DNA from: Pseudorhodoplanes sp049324435
GTDB lineage: Bacteria; Pseudomonadota; Alphaproteobacteria; Rhizobiales; Xanthobacteraceae
Length of the DNA stretch: 64,000 bases
NCBI GenBank assembly: GCA_049324435.1
Contig: JBMOOQ010000053.1
Span: 94,286-158,285, forward strand
Reading direction: 5' to 3'
In this document: positions 17,824 through 27,768 of the stretch, in pieces
Position numbering within the stretch: the stretch's first letter is position 1
How the letters are laid out: each line of letters begins with the position of its first letter
Notes under the pieces: generated by a model
What the model saw: the letters and a program-made list of their open reading frames with translations, nothing else
Database searches by the model: none
Told to the model about the DNA's origin: nothing
Position numbers and translations under genes: made by a program

Positions 17824-18765
17824 ATGAGAGCCGCAAGGCAGACCACGCTGCGTGAACAGGTTACGGTTTCTGGAATTGGGGTTCATTCCGGACTGCCCGT
17901 TAACCTCACTCTCAACCCGGCAGACGCCGATACCGGCATCGTGTTTTCCCGGACCGATGCGGATGGCCGTGAACGCGAAGTCCGCGCCGATTACCGCGCG
18001 GTGACGGCCACGGAACTGGCCACGGTGCTCGGCGACGAATCCGGCATCCTGTGCTCGACCGCCGAACACATTCTTGCCGCTCTGCGCGGACTGGGTGTCG
18101 ACAATGCTCTGGTCGAAATCGATGGCCCTGAAGTGCCGATCATGGACGGCAGCGCGGCGCCATTCGTTGCCGCGATCGATCAGGCCGGCATCAGGACGCT
18201 CACCCAGGCCCGTCGCTATATCAAGGTTCTGAAACCGGTATCCGTCGCCAAGGGTGAGTCCTTTGGCGAATTGCGCCCGGCCGACAGCGGGTTCCGCCTC
18301 GACATCGAGATCAAGTTCGACTCGGTTCTGATCGGCCGCCAGACGATCGCGCTGGATGTCACCGCCGACAGCTTCCGTAACGAGTTATCCCGCGCGCGCA
18401 CCTTCGGCTTCATGAAGGACGTCTCGGCCTTGTGGAGCGCGGGCAAGGCGCTGGGGGCTTCGTTCGAAAATACGCTGGTGTTGAGCGAAAACCGCATCCT
18501 GAACAGCGAGGGCCTGCGCTATCCGGACGAATTCGTGCGCCACAAGGCGCTCGATGCGGTCGGCGATCTGGCGCTCGCTGGCGCGCCGATCATCGGCGCT
18601 TATCGGTCGGTTCGCGGCGGTCATCGGCTCAATCATGCGGTGCTGGTTGCGCTGATGTCGGACCCCTCGGCCTATGAAGTGGTCGAGGCGGGTGAGTCCC
18701 GTCGCGTGCGCGGCCATGCCGAAGTCGCCGCGGTGGTGCCGGCCTACAGCCCGGACGTGTCCTGA
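17824..18765 (+). CDS. lpxC: UDP-3-O-acyl-N-acetylglucosamine deacetylase LpxC
   Basis: Zinc amidase that commits UDP-acyl-GlcNAc to lipid A synthesis. The start at 17824 (MRAARQTTLREQVTVSGIGVHSG) matches the family N-terminus and gives 313 residues. The zinc ligands are visible: the His in STAEHILAAL near residue 80 and HKALDAVGDLALAG (His plus Asp) near 240; the active-site Glu lies just before the first His. It follows ftsZ as in many alphaproteobacteria and precedes bamD, so it links envelope genes to the division cluster. Confidence 0.96.
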   Translation: MRAARQTTLREQVTVSGIGVHSGLPVNLTLNPADADTGIVFSRTDADGREREVRADYRAVTATELATVLGDESGILCSTAEHILAALRGLGVDNALVEIDGPEVPIMDGSAAPFVAAIDQAGIRTLTQARRYIKVLKPVSVAKGESFGELRPADSGFRLDIEIKFDSVLIGRQTIALDVTADSFRNELSRARTFGFMKDVSALWSAGKALGASFENTLVLSENRILNSEGLRYPDEFVRHKALDAVGDLALAGAPIIGAYRSVRGGHRLNHAVLVALMSDPSAYEVVEAGESRRVRGHAEVAAVVPAYSPDVS

Positions 18766-18963
18766 GTCCAGCCTTTCCGAGTATCTTGGTTGGCGCCGTC
18801 CCGCCTGCTTGACGGGCGGGATATCCGTCGCCTTAATCCCGGCCCAATATCATAAGAAACCCTTGTGTATCGACTTGGGGGATCACCGCTTTTCCGCTTA
18901 GGAATGGGCGGGAACGGGTTGCGCGATCATGCGGCCTCTCCCTCGCCAGGGATCGTTGCTTGT

Positions 18964-19875
18964 ATGACAGCGAGTAAGAGCATCATCGAAAGGCTTTTGC
19001 CGGCCGTCCGGCGGGCTATCGGCCTGCTGCTGCGCCCGGTGGCCTTCGCGATCGTCGCCGTCTCGCTCGCCGCCTGCACCAGCGACAAAGAACTGACCAT
19101 GCCGGACGAGCCGGCCGACAAACTCTACAACGAGGGCCTGTACCTTCTGCAGCAGAAGAAGGACTACAAGCAGGCGGCCAAGAAATTCGAGGAAGTTGAC
19201 CGCCAGCATCCCTATTCCGACTGGGCGCGCAAGGCGCTGCTGATGCAGGCCTATTCCTATTACGAGGCCAAGGAATACGACGACTCGATCTCCGCCGCGA
19301 AACGATATGTGGCGATGCATCCCGGCAGCCCCGATGCGGCTTATGCGCAGTATCTGATCGGCTCGTCCTATTACGAGGTGATCCCGGATGTGACACGCGA
19401 CCAGCAGCGGACCGAGGCTGCGATGCGGGAGCTGGAGCAGGTTATCCGCCGCTATCCGGACACCGAATATGCGGCAAGCGCCAGGAAGAAGCTCGACGTT
19501 GCGCGCGATCAGCTCGCCGGCAAGGAGATGATGATCGGACGCTACTACCTGAACAGGAAAGATTTTACCGGCGCCATCAATCGCTTCAAGCTGGTGGTGA
19601 CGCAGTACCAGACGACACGCCATGTCGAGGAAGCGCTGATGCGGTTGACCGAGGCCTATATGGCGCTCGGCATCGTCCAGGAGGCGCAAACCGCCGCGGC
19701 TGTGCTCGGGCATAATTTCCCGGACAGCCCGTGGTATCAGAACGCATATCAGCTGGTGCAGAGCGGCGGCCTCCAGCCGGCCGAGAACAAGCAGTCCTGG
19801 ATCAGCAAGCTGTTCCAGCAGAAGCCGCAGCAGCCTGCGGGCGAAGTCCGGATCGGTACGCCGGTCGTTCGCTGA
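18964..19875 (+). CDS. bamD: Outer-membrane assembly lipoprotein BamD
   Basis: TPR lipoprotein of the BAM complex that inserts beta-barrel proteins into the outer membrane. The start at 18964 (MTASKSIIERLL) gives 303 residues with a signal peptide ending in the lipobox SLAAC (lipidated Cys near residue 38). Five TPR-like repeats follow, including YNEGLYLLQQKKDYKQAAKKF and NRKDFTGAINRFKLVV. The C-terminal Gln/Pro-rich tail is variable. The genomic place between lpxC and recN is conserved in the order. Confidence 0.93.
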   Translation: MTASKSIIERLLPAVRRAIGLLLRPVAFAIVAVSLAACTSDKELTMPDEPADKLYNEGLYLLQQKKDYKQAAKKFEEVDRQHPYSDWARKALLMQAYSYYEAKEYDDSISAAKRYVAMHPGSPDAAYAQYLIGSSYYEVIPDVTRDQQRTEAAMRELEQVIRRYPDTEYAASARKKLDVARDQLAGKEMMIGRYYLNRKDFTGAINRFKLVVTQYQTTRHVEEALMRLTEAYMALGIVQEAQTAAAVLGHNFPDSPWYQNAYQLVQSGGLQPAENKQSWISKLFQQKPQQPAGEVRIGTPVVR

Positions 19876-20021
19876 CCGCGGATCGCCTGAAAGCCACGCC
19901 ATCCATCGCTCTGCATGCGATAAATTTTTCGGCTATCGACAGGCGTGCTCGTGCTAGAATAAAACGAGAACGGCGCTGATTTGCGGCACTTGCGCCGCCC
20001 TGCAGGCTCACAAGACTTCAC

Positions 20022-21692
20022 ATGCTGGTTCGTCTGTCCATTCGCGACATCGTGCTGATCGACAAGCTCGATCTCGATTTCGCCAAGGGACTTGCTGTGC
20101 TCACCGGCGAAACCGGTGCCGGCAAGTCGATCCTGCTCGATGCGTTCGCGCTTGCTCTCGGGGCGCGCGGCGACGCCGGACTGGTCCGGGAAGGCGCCGA
20201 GCAGGGTCAGGTCACGGCTGTATTCGACGTCCCTTTGCGGCATCCGGCGCGAGCCCTCCTGAGAGAGCAAGGCATCGCGGCCGAGGACGATCTGATACTG
20301 CGTCGCATCCAGTGGCTCGATGGCAAGACACGCGCCTTCATCAACGATCAGCCGGTATCGGTGCAGACCCTGCGCAGTCTTGGCGCCGCTCTCGTTGAAA
20401 TTCACGGCCAGCATGACGACCGCGCGCTCGTCGATGCTGCGACACACCGGATGCTGCTCGACGCGTATGCCGGTCTGGAGGACCGCGCGGCCGAGGTCGA
20501 GCGGCTATGGGGTGAGCGCCGCGCCGCCGCCGACGCGGTCGCAAGCCATCGCATCGAGGTCGAGCGCGCGCAGCGCGAAGCCGATTACCTGCGGCACGCA
20601 GTCGATGAACTCAAAAGGCTTCGTCCCGAAGCCGGCGAGGAATCGGCGCTTGCAGAACGCCGGACCGCCATGATGCAGGCGGAGAAGATTGCCGGCGATT
20701 TGCGCGATGCCTACGACGCGGTGGCGGGCAATGCCTCGCCGGTGCCGGGCTTTGCATCGGCGATCCGGCGACTGGAACGCCGCACCGCGCAGGCGCCGGG
20801 TCTCGCCGACCCTGCCGTGAAGGCGCTGGATAGCGCGCTCGCGGCGATCGAGGAGGCGCGTGTCCATCTCGAATCGGCATTGCAGGCGGCAAATTTCGAT
20901 CCGGCGGAACTGGAGCGGATCGAGGAGCGGTTGTTTTCACTGCGGGCCGCCGCGCGCAAGTACAATACGCCTGTCGACGATCTCGCAGCACTTGCCGAAC
21001 GTTATTCAAGCGCTCTTGCGCTGATCGATGCCGGAGCGGAAAAGCTGACGACGCTTGAAAAGGCCGCGGCGGACACCGACGCGCGTTATCGCAAAGCCGC
21101 TTCGGCGCTGTCGGAAGCCCGCAGGAAGGCGGCTGGTAAGCTCGACAAGGCGGTGAATACTGAGATCAAACCGCTCAAGCTCGACCGCGCGCTATTCTCC
21201 ACCGAGATCACGACCGATCCCTCGGCGGCCGGTCCGCATGGTTTCGACCGGGTTGAATTCTGGGTTCAGACCAATCCCGGCACGCGGCCCGGTCCACTGA
21301 TGAAAGTCGCATCCGGCGGCGAACTCGCGCGCTTCTTGCTCGCACTGAAGGTGGTATTGGCCGACAAGGGCTCGGCGCCGACACTTGTGTTCGACGAGAT
21401 CGATACCGGCGTCGGCGGCGCGGTGGCCGACGCGATCGGAATGCGGCTGGCGAAACTTGCCTCGCGCGTACAGGCGATCGCGGTCACTCATGCGCCGCAG
21501 GTCGCGGCGCGGGCGAACCGCCACTATGTCATCGCCAAAGATGCGCTTGACAAAGGCAAGCGGGTCGCGACGCGGGTGAGCGAAGTCGCCGCCGAACGCC
21601 GCCGCGAGGAAATCGCCCGCATGCTGGCCGGCGCCGAGATCACCGATGAGGCGCGCGCTGCGGCCGAACGGCTGATCAAGGCAGCGGGGTAG
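20022..21692 (+). CDS. recN: DNA repair ATPase RecN
   Basis: SMC-like ATPase acting in recombinational double-strand break repair. The 556-residue protein has Walker A GETGAGKSILLD at residues 29-40, long coiled-coil arms rich in Ala/Glu/Arg, the signature ASGGELARFLLALK, and Walker B TLVFDEIDTGVGG. The end (AERLIKAAG) has normal length. It lies 146 bases after bamD and meets the convergent reductive-dehalogenase-like gene with only one base between the stops. No LexA box was recognised upstream. Confidence 0.95.
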   Translation: MLVRLSIRDIVLIDKLDLDFAKGLAVLTGETGAGKSILLDAFALALGARGDAGLVREGAEQGQVTAVFDVPLRHPARALLREQGIAAEDDLILRRIQWLDGKTRAFINDQPVSVQTLRSLGAALVEIHGQHDDRALVDAATHRMLLDAYAGLEDRAAEVERLWGERRAAADAVASHRIEVERAQREADYLRHAVDELKRLRPEAGEESALAERRTAMMQAEKIAGDLRDAYDAVAGNASPVPGFASAIRRLERRTAQAPGLADPAVKALDSALAAIEEARVHLESALQAANFDPAELERIEERLFSLRAAARKYNTPVDDLAALAERYSSALALIDAGAEKLTTLEKAAADTDARYRKAASALSEARRKAAGKLDKAVNTEIKPLKLDRALFSTEITTDPSAAGPHGFDRVEFWVQTNPGTRPGPLMKVASGGELARFLLALKVVLADKGSAPTLVFDEIDTGVGGAVADAIGMRLAKLASRVQAIAVTHAPQVAARANRHYVIAKDALDKGKRVATRVSEVAAERRREEIARMLAGAEITDEARAAAERLIKAAG

Positions 21693-21693
21693 T

Positions 21694-23898
21694 TTACTTG
21701 TAGGGATTGCCCGGCGCGCCCGCAGCCTCGGGTTCCATGTGCTCCAGAGGCGGGGTCGGCCGATAAAGCGCCGGCATCGGGCCACCCTTGGCGATGCGCA
21801 TGCGCGCCTGTGCCGGTGTTTCCAGCAGGTCTTTCACCGCCATCGCCGCCTTGCGGTCGACGGGTTTGGGTGACGGGTCGTTGGGAGCCGGCATGGCGTT
21901 GGCAGGGTAATAGGCCATCTTCTGTTGCGCCGGGTCGACCTTGCGCGAGGGGTCGATGTCGCGCTCGTTGGTGGCTTTGGGCACGACCACGCGCCCGTTG
22001 ACGATCTCCTGGTCGAGCCACCATTTCTTGGCCGGGTTGCGTTTGCCGTTGCCGAGCCAGTCATCCATCCGAGTCGCGATTGGCACCATCAGCGGCTTCA
22101 GCCACATCGCGTTGATGCCAAGCCAGCTTGCCGCGCGCGTCAGCAACGCGCCGTCGGCATCCACCACTTTATTGATGGGGCAGGTCTTCATACAACGGCC
22201 GCACGCCGACCCCCGTGCGTTGGTGAGCCGGTAGCGCGTGCAGCGCTCAACGTCCGGCTTCCACATCTCGTAGCCGTTGAACATGACCTTGCTGCCGAAC
22301 GGGATTGCATCGCAGGGGCATTCGCGTGCGCATTTGAGACAATTGCCGCAGAAGGTCTGTAGCCCGAAATCGATTGGTTTGTCCGGCCGCATCGGGAAGT
22401 CCGTGGTCAGGACCACCGACTTGAAACGCGGCCCGACAAACGGGTTCAAGACCAGTTCGCCGATGCGGCTCAATTCGCCCAACCCCGCCCACAGGATGAT
22501 CGGGATATGCAAAACGTCGCTGTCGGCATTGGTCTGCGAGCGTGCCGAATAGCCGAGCGCGCGCAGGAACTCGGCCATGATTCCCGCAATCACCGCGCCG
22601 CGCAGATAGGCGCGCATCGATTGCGATCCCGAGATCCAGTCGTCGCCGCTCGATCCTTCCATGGTGTCGTAACCCTGGTCGATCAGCATTGCGACCGAAT
22701 AGCGGTGATAGGGCTTGAGCTCGCTGCCATCCTCCTTGTGCGAGAACCAGGCATAGCGCGGCGTTTCGCAAATGCCCGTCAGATCGGCACCAAGCGCGTA
22801 GGACAGCGACTTGATCGCGCGTGCGTTTGCATCGATGTCGCGGTGAGCCGCAGCATCCGGTTTGGCCTGCACCGGGCCGCCTTGGAACGGCACCAGGGCG
22901 CGGATGACCTGGACCATGCTGTGTGACAGCGGCGTCTTGAATGCGAAACGGCTGCGCTCGCTCTTGGCCTTGTCGCCAAGATCGCCATGCAATGCGCGCT
23001 GGAAGAACGCCGCACGCTTCGGAACGCGAGGGACCTCATCGTCGATAATCAGCGTGGTCGGACGCTCGACGCGCTTTACCTGCTCCATCGGGTAGCGGCT
23101 GAGATGGGTCGGGCGGCGCATCCTGCGCGCGCGCTCACGGCCCGATTGCGCACCGTTTTTGCCCCACCAAACCGCAAGCCGTCGCATCGGACCGGGATTG
23201 AGTGCGTCTGGTGCGAGCGGCAGATCCGTTGCAAGAGCATAATCGGTCGAAATTACCGCGATCGAAAAGTCGCGCCCGAGATAAGGATGGACGAGCGTTC
23301 CCTCGGCAGCGCGTATCGCGGTGCCAGCCAGGACGGCCAGCATCTCTCGGTCGAGCATAGTGTTGCCGGCGATATGCGCACGCGCGGAAAAGCCCATGCT
23401 GCGGATATGCCCGGCGATGCAGACGGCGATCTCGGCGGCGCGCATGTCGGCAATCGCTGCAGTCGCCGGCGCGACCCAGCCATGGGCCAAATTGTCGGGT
23501 TCGGGAAGCCGGGGCCGTTCGGCCAGGATGACGACGGCGCTATGATGAGTGAGTGGCGTCTGGCCATCCAGCCAGGCCGCTGCCGGGATCTCGCAGATGC
23601 CGGCTTGCGCGGCATCGAGGAAATAGGCCGCGCCCTTGATATCCATACTGCGGCGTTGCAGGTCATTGGGAACCGGGGCCCGCTCGGCCGCGGGCGTTCC
23701 ATCGACGAACTTTGCGAAAATGTCCCGGTAATGTTCGGCCGCTGCAGCCAGCGGCCCGGCCGCGGACGACGCTTCGCTCGGCTTTTGCGCGGCCCGCCGC
23801 ATTTCGCGCTCTGTCCCGGATGGATCGGTCGGCAGACTCTCCATCGGAAACGGGCCGAGGTGGAACGGCCGGTCTTTCGATTGCGGATATAGCAGCAT
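21694..23898 (-). CDS. Cytosolic reductive-dehalogenase-like corrinoid/Fe-S protein
   Basis: A 734-residue protein related to aerobic, cytosolic reductive dehalogenases (the NpRdhA/BhbA type) and distantly to QueG. Two Fe-S motifs are clear: CGNCLKCAREC near residue 517 (C-x2-C-x2-C-x3-C) and CGRCMKTCP near 566. The region before them (about 350-510) is the presumed cobamide-binding domain; residues 85-230 look like a degenerate copy (GICEIPAAAWL against GICETPRYAWF), as known for NpRdhA. No Tat signal and no membrane anchor gene. The start at 23898 (MLLYPQSKDRPFHLGP) has GGGAGG upstream; a GTG/ATG further upstream at 23946 is less likely. The substrate is unknown; dehalogenation is not demonstrated. 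Confidence 0.75.
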   Translation of the reverse strand: MLLYPQSKDRPFHLGPFPMESLPTDPSGTEREMRRAAQKPSEASSAAGPLAAAAEHYRDIFAKFVDGTPAAERAPVPNDLQRRSMDIKGAAYFLDAAQAGICEIPAAAWLDGQTPLTHHSAVVILAERPRLPEPDNLAHGWVAPATAAIADMRAAEIAVCIAGHIRSMGFSARAHIAGNTMLDREMLAVLAGTAIRAAEGTLVHPYLGRDFSIAVISTDYALATDLPLAPDALNPGPMRRLAVWWGKNGAQSGRERARRMRRPTHLSRYPMEQVKRVERPTTLIIDDEVPRVPKRAAFFQRALHGDLGDKAKSERSRFAFKTPLSHSMVQVIRALVPFQGGPVQAKPDAAAHRDIDANARAIKSLSYALGADLTGICETPRYAWFSHKEDGSELKPYHRYSVAMLIDQGYDTMEGSSGDDWISGSQSMRAYLRGAVIAGIMAEFLRALGYSARSQTNADSDVLHIPIILWAGLGELSRIGELVLNPFVGPRFKSVVLTTDFPMRPDKPIDFGLQTFCGNCLKCARECPCDAIPFGSKVMFNGYEMWKPDVERCTRYRLTNARGSACGRCMKTCPINKVVDADGALLTRAASWLGINAMWLKPLMVPIATRMDDWLGNGKRNPAKKWWLDQEIVNGRVVVPKATNERDIDPSRKVDPAQQKMAYYPANAMPAPNDPSPKPVDRKAAMAVKDLLETPAQARMRIAKGGPMPALYRPTPPLEHMEPEAAGAPGNPYK

Positions 23899-24025
23899 GG
23901 GGCCTCCCGGCCGGCGCTCTGTGGACGCCGTTGCCGGCCTATACATACGTCATTTGACGCCGGGTTAGAATAAACTATGCCTCGGGTCTGCCTGTCCGGC
24001 GTACAATGGCAAATGACCCATAACG

Positions 24026-26155
24026 ATGGCCAAACGCGCTTATCCCTTCACACCGGTAGACCAGCTGACCGAGGATCAGGCCGCAGCCGAGCTCGCGCGG
24101 CTTGCGAAACTTATCGCCGAGCATGACCGGCGCTATTATCAGCAAGATGCGCCGACCATCTCTGATGCCGAATATGACGCGCTGCGCCAGCGAAACAACG
24201 AGATCGAGGCGCGCTTCCCGGAACTGATCCGCAAGGATTCGCCATCACAGAAAGTCGGAGCCGCGCCGTCCGGCCGCTTCGGCAAGGTCCGGCATGCTGT
24301 GCCGATGCTGTCGCTCGATAACGCCTTCAGCGATCAGGATGTGACCGATTTCGTCGACCGGGTGGTTCGCTTTCTCAAGCTCGATGCGCCTCCCGCCTTC
24401 ACGGCCGAACCCAAGATCGACGGATTGTCGCTGTCGCTGCGCTACGAAGGCGGGACGCTGGTGACTGGAGCCACCCGCGGCGATGGCGCCGAAGGCGAGG
24501 ACGTCACCGCGAATGTCAAAACCCTGCATGACATTCCGCACACGCTGAAAGGACGAAATATCCCCGATATCGTCGAGGTCCGCGGCGAAGTCTACATGAC
24601 GCATGAGGACTTTATCGCGCTGAACAGGCGTCAGGCGGAAGCCGGCGAACCGGTCTACGCCAATCCGCGCAATTCGGCGGCCGGGTCGTTGCGGCAAAAG
24701 GATCCAGCCGTCACTGCCTCGCGCAAGCTGAAATTTTTCGCCTATGCCTGGGGCGAGATGAGCGCGATGCCGGAGCAGACCCAGGCGGCCATGGTAGAAT
24801 GGATCGGCGCCCGCGGGTTTGTGATCAATCCGCTGTTTCGTCTGTGCTCGTCGGTCGACGAGATGCTCGCGGCGTATCGCGATATCGAAACGAAGCGCGC
24901 CACGCTCGGCTACGACATCGACGGCGTGGTCTACAAGCTCAACCGGCTCGACTGGCAGCAACGTCTCGGCTTCGTGTCGCGCTCGCCGCGCTGGGCCATC
25001 GCGCACAAGTTTCCGGCGGAAAAGGCCACCACTCTGGTCAAGGATATCGACATTCAGGTCGGCCGCACCGGCGCGTTGACGCCGGTGGCCAAACTGGAGC
25101 CGGTCACCGTCGGCGGCGTGGTGGTGCAGAATGCGACGCTGCACAACGAAGACTATATCAAGGGCATCGGCAATGACGGCAACCCGATCCGCGGCGGCGT
25201 CGATATCCGGATCGGCGATACGGTTGTGATCCAGCGCGCGGGTGACGTGATCCCGCAAGTTCTGGATGTTGTGCTGGAGAAGCGGCCGAAGAGTGCGAAG
25301 CCGTACAAATTTCCGGAGGTCTGCCCGGTCTGCGGCAGTCACGCGGTGCGCGAGGAGGGCGAGGCCGTGCGGCGTTGTACCGGCGGCCTGATCTGTCCGG
25401 CGCAACAGGTCGAGCGGTTGCGCCATTTCGTGTCGCGCGATGCGTTCGATATCGAGGGGCTCGGAGAAAAGCAGGTGCAGGCGTTCTATGCCGATGGCAT
25501 TATCATGGAGCCTGCCGACATCTTCACGCTGGCCGCGCGGGACCGGCGTGCATCGAAGAAGCTTGCCGACCGCGAGGGCTACGGCGAGACCTCGGTGCGC
25601 AACCTGTTCGCCGCGATCGAGCAACGGCGGACGGTCCCGCTCAACAAGCTGATCTACGCATTGGGCATCCGCCATATCGGCGAGACGAATGCGCGGTTGA
25701 TCGCGCGGCATTACGGCGACGTGAAATCGTTTCTCGAAGGCATGACCGCAGCCGGGAAGGGACGTGACACGGACGCTTATCGCGAACTCATCAACATTGG
25801 CGGAATCGGTGAAGTCGTGGCCGATGCTATCGTCGAGTTCTTCAAGGAGAAGAAGAATCGTGAGGCGCTAGACCGCCTGCTCGAACAGATCACGGTCGAG
25901 CCGATGGAGAAGGTCAAATCCGACTCCGCGATTTCGGGCAAGACCGTGGTTTTCACCGGCGCGCTGGAGAAGATGACGCGCAACGAGGCCAAGGCGCAGG
26001 CCGAACGGCTGGGTGCCAAGGTTGCGGGCTCAGTCTCGAAGAAGACGGATTATGTCGTTGCGGGGCCGGGTGCAGGCTCGAAGCTCGCAGAGGCGCAGAA
26101 GCATGGCGTCACCGTTCTGACCGAAGACGAGTGGCTGGCGATGGTCGGACAGTGA
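24026..26155 (+). CDS. ligA: NAD-dependent DNA ligase LigA
   Basis: Seals nicks in replication and repair using NAD+. The 709 residues show the complete family layout: N-terminal Ia domain (YYQQDAPTISDAEYDAL), adenylation domain with the nucleotidyl Lys in AEPKIDGLS near residue 130, OB fold (GRTGALTPVAKLEPV), Cys4 zinc site (CPVCG...CTGGLICPAQ), helix-hairpin-helix repeats (EGLGEKQVQAFYADG) and a C-terminal BRCT domain (GKTVVFTGALEKMTR). The gene order recN-ligA is preserved apart from the minus-strand gene inserted between them. Confidence 0.97.
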   Translation: MAKRAYPFTPVDQLTEDQAAAELARLAKLIAEHDRRYYQQDAPTISDAEYDALRQRNNEIEARFPELIRKDSPSQKVGAAPSGRFGKVRHAVPMLSLDNAFSDQDVTDFVDRVVRFLKLDAPPAFTAEPKIDGLSLSLRYEGGTLVTGATRGDGAEGEDVTANVKTLHDIPHTLKGRNIPDIVEVRGEVYMTHEDFIALNRRQAEAGEPVYANPRNSAAGSLRQKDPAVTASRKLKFFAYAWGEMSAMPEQTQAAMVEWIGARGFVINPLFRLCSSVDEMLAAYRDIETKRATLGYDIDGVVYKLNRLDWQQRLGFVSRSPRWAIAHKFPAEKATTLVKDIDIQVGRTGALTPVAKLEPVTVGGVVVQNATLHNEDYIKGIGNDGNPIRGGVDIRIGDTVVIQRAGDVIPQVLDVVLEKRPKSAKPYKFPEVCPVCGSHAVREEGEAVRRCTGGLICPAQQVERLRHFVSRDAFDIEGLGEKQVQAFYADGIIMEPADIFTLAARDRRASKKLADREGYGETSVRNLFAAIEQRRTVPLNKLIYALGIRHIGETNARLIARHYGDVKSFLEGMTAAGKGRDTDAYRELINIGGIGEVVADAIVEFFKEKKNREALDRLLEQITVEPMEKVKSDSAISGKTVVFTGALEKMTRNEAKAQAERLGAKVAGSVSKKTDYVVAGPGAGSKLAEAQKHGVTVLTEDEWLAMVGQ

Positions 26156-26274
26156 CAACGCAAAGAGCCTCATCGAATACCGCATGGCTGCCTTCCCGTT
26201 CCCGCGGGATGAAAACTGGCGAGTCGTCCTATCTCAAATGCGGATCCCAAAGTCCGATCAGGAAAGTGACCGCC

Positions 26275-26493
26275 ATGCAAAAGAGCTACATGTTTTCAAT
26301 AATCTCCGGACTCGTCATGCTGGTTTCGGCCGCGTATGCCCAGGCGCAAGACGGTGTCCGGATCGATCCTGCGCGCGCAGCGGCCATTCGGGAATGCAGC
26401 AGCCTTGCGCAGCGTTATCCGGAGACCACATTCGCCTCCGCCGAGTTCGAAATCTACCGCGCCTGCATGGCCCGGCACGGACAAGTCGAATAA
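26275..26493 (+). CDS. Small secreted protein, conserved in type
   Basis: A 72-residue product with a clear signal peptide (MQKSYMFSIISGLVMLVSAAYAQA, cleavage after AQA) and a mature part of about 48 residues ending in ASAEFEIYRACMARHGQ. The two Cys residues (in RECSS and YRACM) could form a disulphide. Short periplasmic proteins with a YRACM..HGQ end are common in Bradyrhizobium-type genomes, but no function is known to me. The frame is open upstream to 26131, yet only the start at 26275 places the signal peptide at the terminus. Confidence 0.65.
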   Translation: MQKSYMFSIISGLVMLVSAAYAQAQDGVRIDPARAAAIRECSSLAQRYPETTFASAEFEIYRACMARHGQVE

Positions 26494-26510
26494 TGGCCGG
26501 CAGCGAATTG

Positions 26511-27755
26511 TCAGCTGCGGCGCGTTCCGAGAAAGACGTAGAATGCCAGCGCCGCCGCCGCTGACAGCACGCCCATTGCAATCGCAAGCGGCATCGCTGT
26601 GGTCGCGGTTGCCACGATATGGCTCATGCCTTGCGCGGCAACGGCGCCAGTGAACATCTGCAGAAATCCGGTGATGCCGGAGGCGGTGCCGGCGGCCTGC
26701 GGTCTCACGCTGACCGCACCAGCGACGCAGTTTGGCAGAAAAATGCCGTTGCCGATCGAGATCGCGAGCTGGGGCACGAATATCGTCCACGGGCCGCCGT
26801 CGGGGAAGGTTGCAACGGTACCGATGGTCAGCACCGAACCGACCAGCAGCAAACCCAATCCGATCCCGATCATCCGATCGACGCCGTAGCGCTGCGACGT
26901 GCGCGAGGTGATGAAATTCCCCAGCATGAAACCGCCTGAGGTCGCGATGAACCACAGGCCGTATTCCGCCGAGGTTCGTGCCATGATGCTGATCACGACG
27001 TGCGGGCCGCCGCCGAGAAACGCGAAGAAGGTAGCGGTCCCGATCGCGCAGACCAGCACGTAGCCGATGAATCTGCGGCTCGAGAGCAATTCGCGGCTCT
27101 CGCCCAGGATGTAGCGGACGCCGCCGCCGGTGATGTGGTCGGGACGCGTCTCCGGCAGCGAGGTGAAGGCCCAAGCCATCACGATGGCCGACATCGCGCC
27201 GGTGAGCACGAAGGTATATTCCCAGCCGAAATGCGTATCGAGCAGGCCGCCGATCAGCGGCGCGGCCATCGGCGCCAGCACCATCACGGTGGTGACGAGC
27301 CCGATCATCGCGGCAGCGCGGTCGCGCGCATAGAGATCGCGGATGATCGCGCGTCCGATTACGAGGCCCGACGAGGCGCCGAGCGCCTGGAGCGTGCGAA
27401 ACAGGATCAGCATGCCGATCGAGGTGGAGAACACCGCGGCGATGCTGGCGGCCGCGGTGATGAACAATCCGGCAAGCAGCACCGGCCTGCGTCCGAAGCG
27501 GTCCGATAGCGGACCGAGCAGCAGCTGCGATACTGCAAGCCCGAGCAGATAAAGCGAAAGCGTGAGCTGAACGGTCTCGACCTTGGTGTCGAACAGCACC
27601 GCAAGGCCAGGTGTTGCCGGCACCAGTATGTTGAGAGAGACCGGGCCGATGGCGCTCATCACCATCAGCAGGACGATCAGGCCGAGCGGTGCCGGCCGCT
27701 GGCTGGCAGCAGCCTCGGGGGTGGCCGCCTCAGATTTCGGCGTTTGCGCATCCAC
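26511..27755 (-). CDS. MFS drug-resistance transporter, Bcr/CflA type
   Basis: Inner-membrane proton-driven exporter of 414 residues with about twelve membrane helices. The first half carries the MFS loop signature GPLSDRFGRRPVLLAG between TM2 and TM3 and the antiporter motif around LMVMSAIGPVSLNILVPA and APLIGGLLD, as in the Bcr/CflA multidrug family. The substrate cannot be read from sequence. It lies directly downstream of the aminopeptidase P gene on the same strand, 13 bases after its stop, so the two may be co-transcribed. Confidence 0.88.
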   Translation of the reverse strand: MDAQTPKSEAATPEAAASQRPAPLGLIVLLMVMSAIGPVSLNILVPATPGLAVLFDTKVETVQLTLSLYLLGLAVSQLLLGPLSDRFGRRPVLLAGLFITAAASIAAVFSTSIGMLILFRTLQALGASSGLVIGRAIIRDLYARDRAAAMIGLVTTVMVLAPMAAPLIGGLLDTHFGWEYTFVLTGAMSAIVMAWAFTSLPETRPDHITGGGVRYILGESRELLSSRRFIGYVLVCAIGTATFFAFLGGGPHVVISIMARTSAEYGLWFIATSGGFMLGNFITSRTSQRYGVDRMIGIGLGLLLVGSVLTIGTVATFPDGGPWTIFVPQLAISIGNGIFLPNCVAGAVSVRPQAAGTASGITGFLQMFTGAVAAQGMSHIVATATTAMPLAIAMGVLSAAAALAFYVFLGTRRS

Positions 27756-27768
27756 AGACGGACAGACT

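Noticed and set aside
21694..23898. Epoxyqueuosine reductase QueG
   Set aside because: QueG is about half this length and lacks the duplicated N-terminal region; similarity is limited to the cobamide/Fe-S core.
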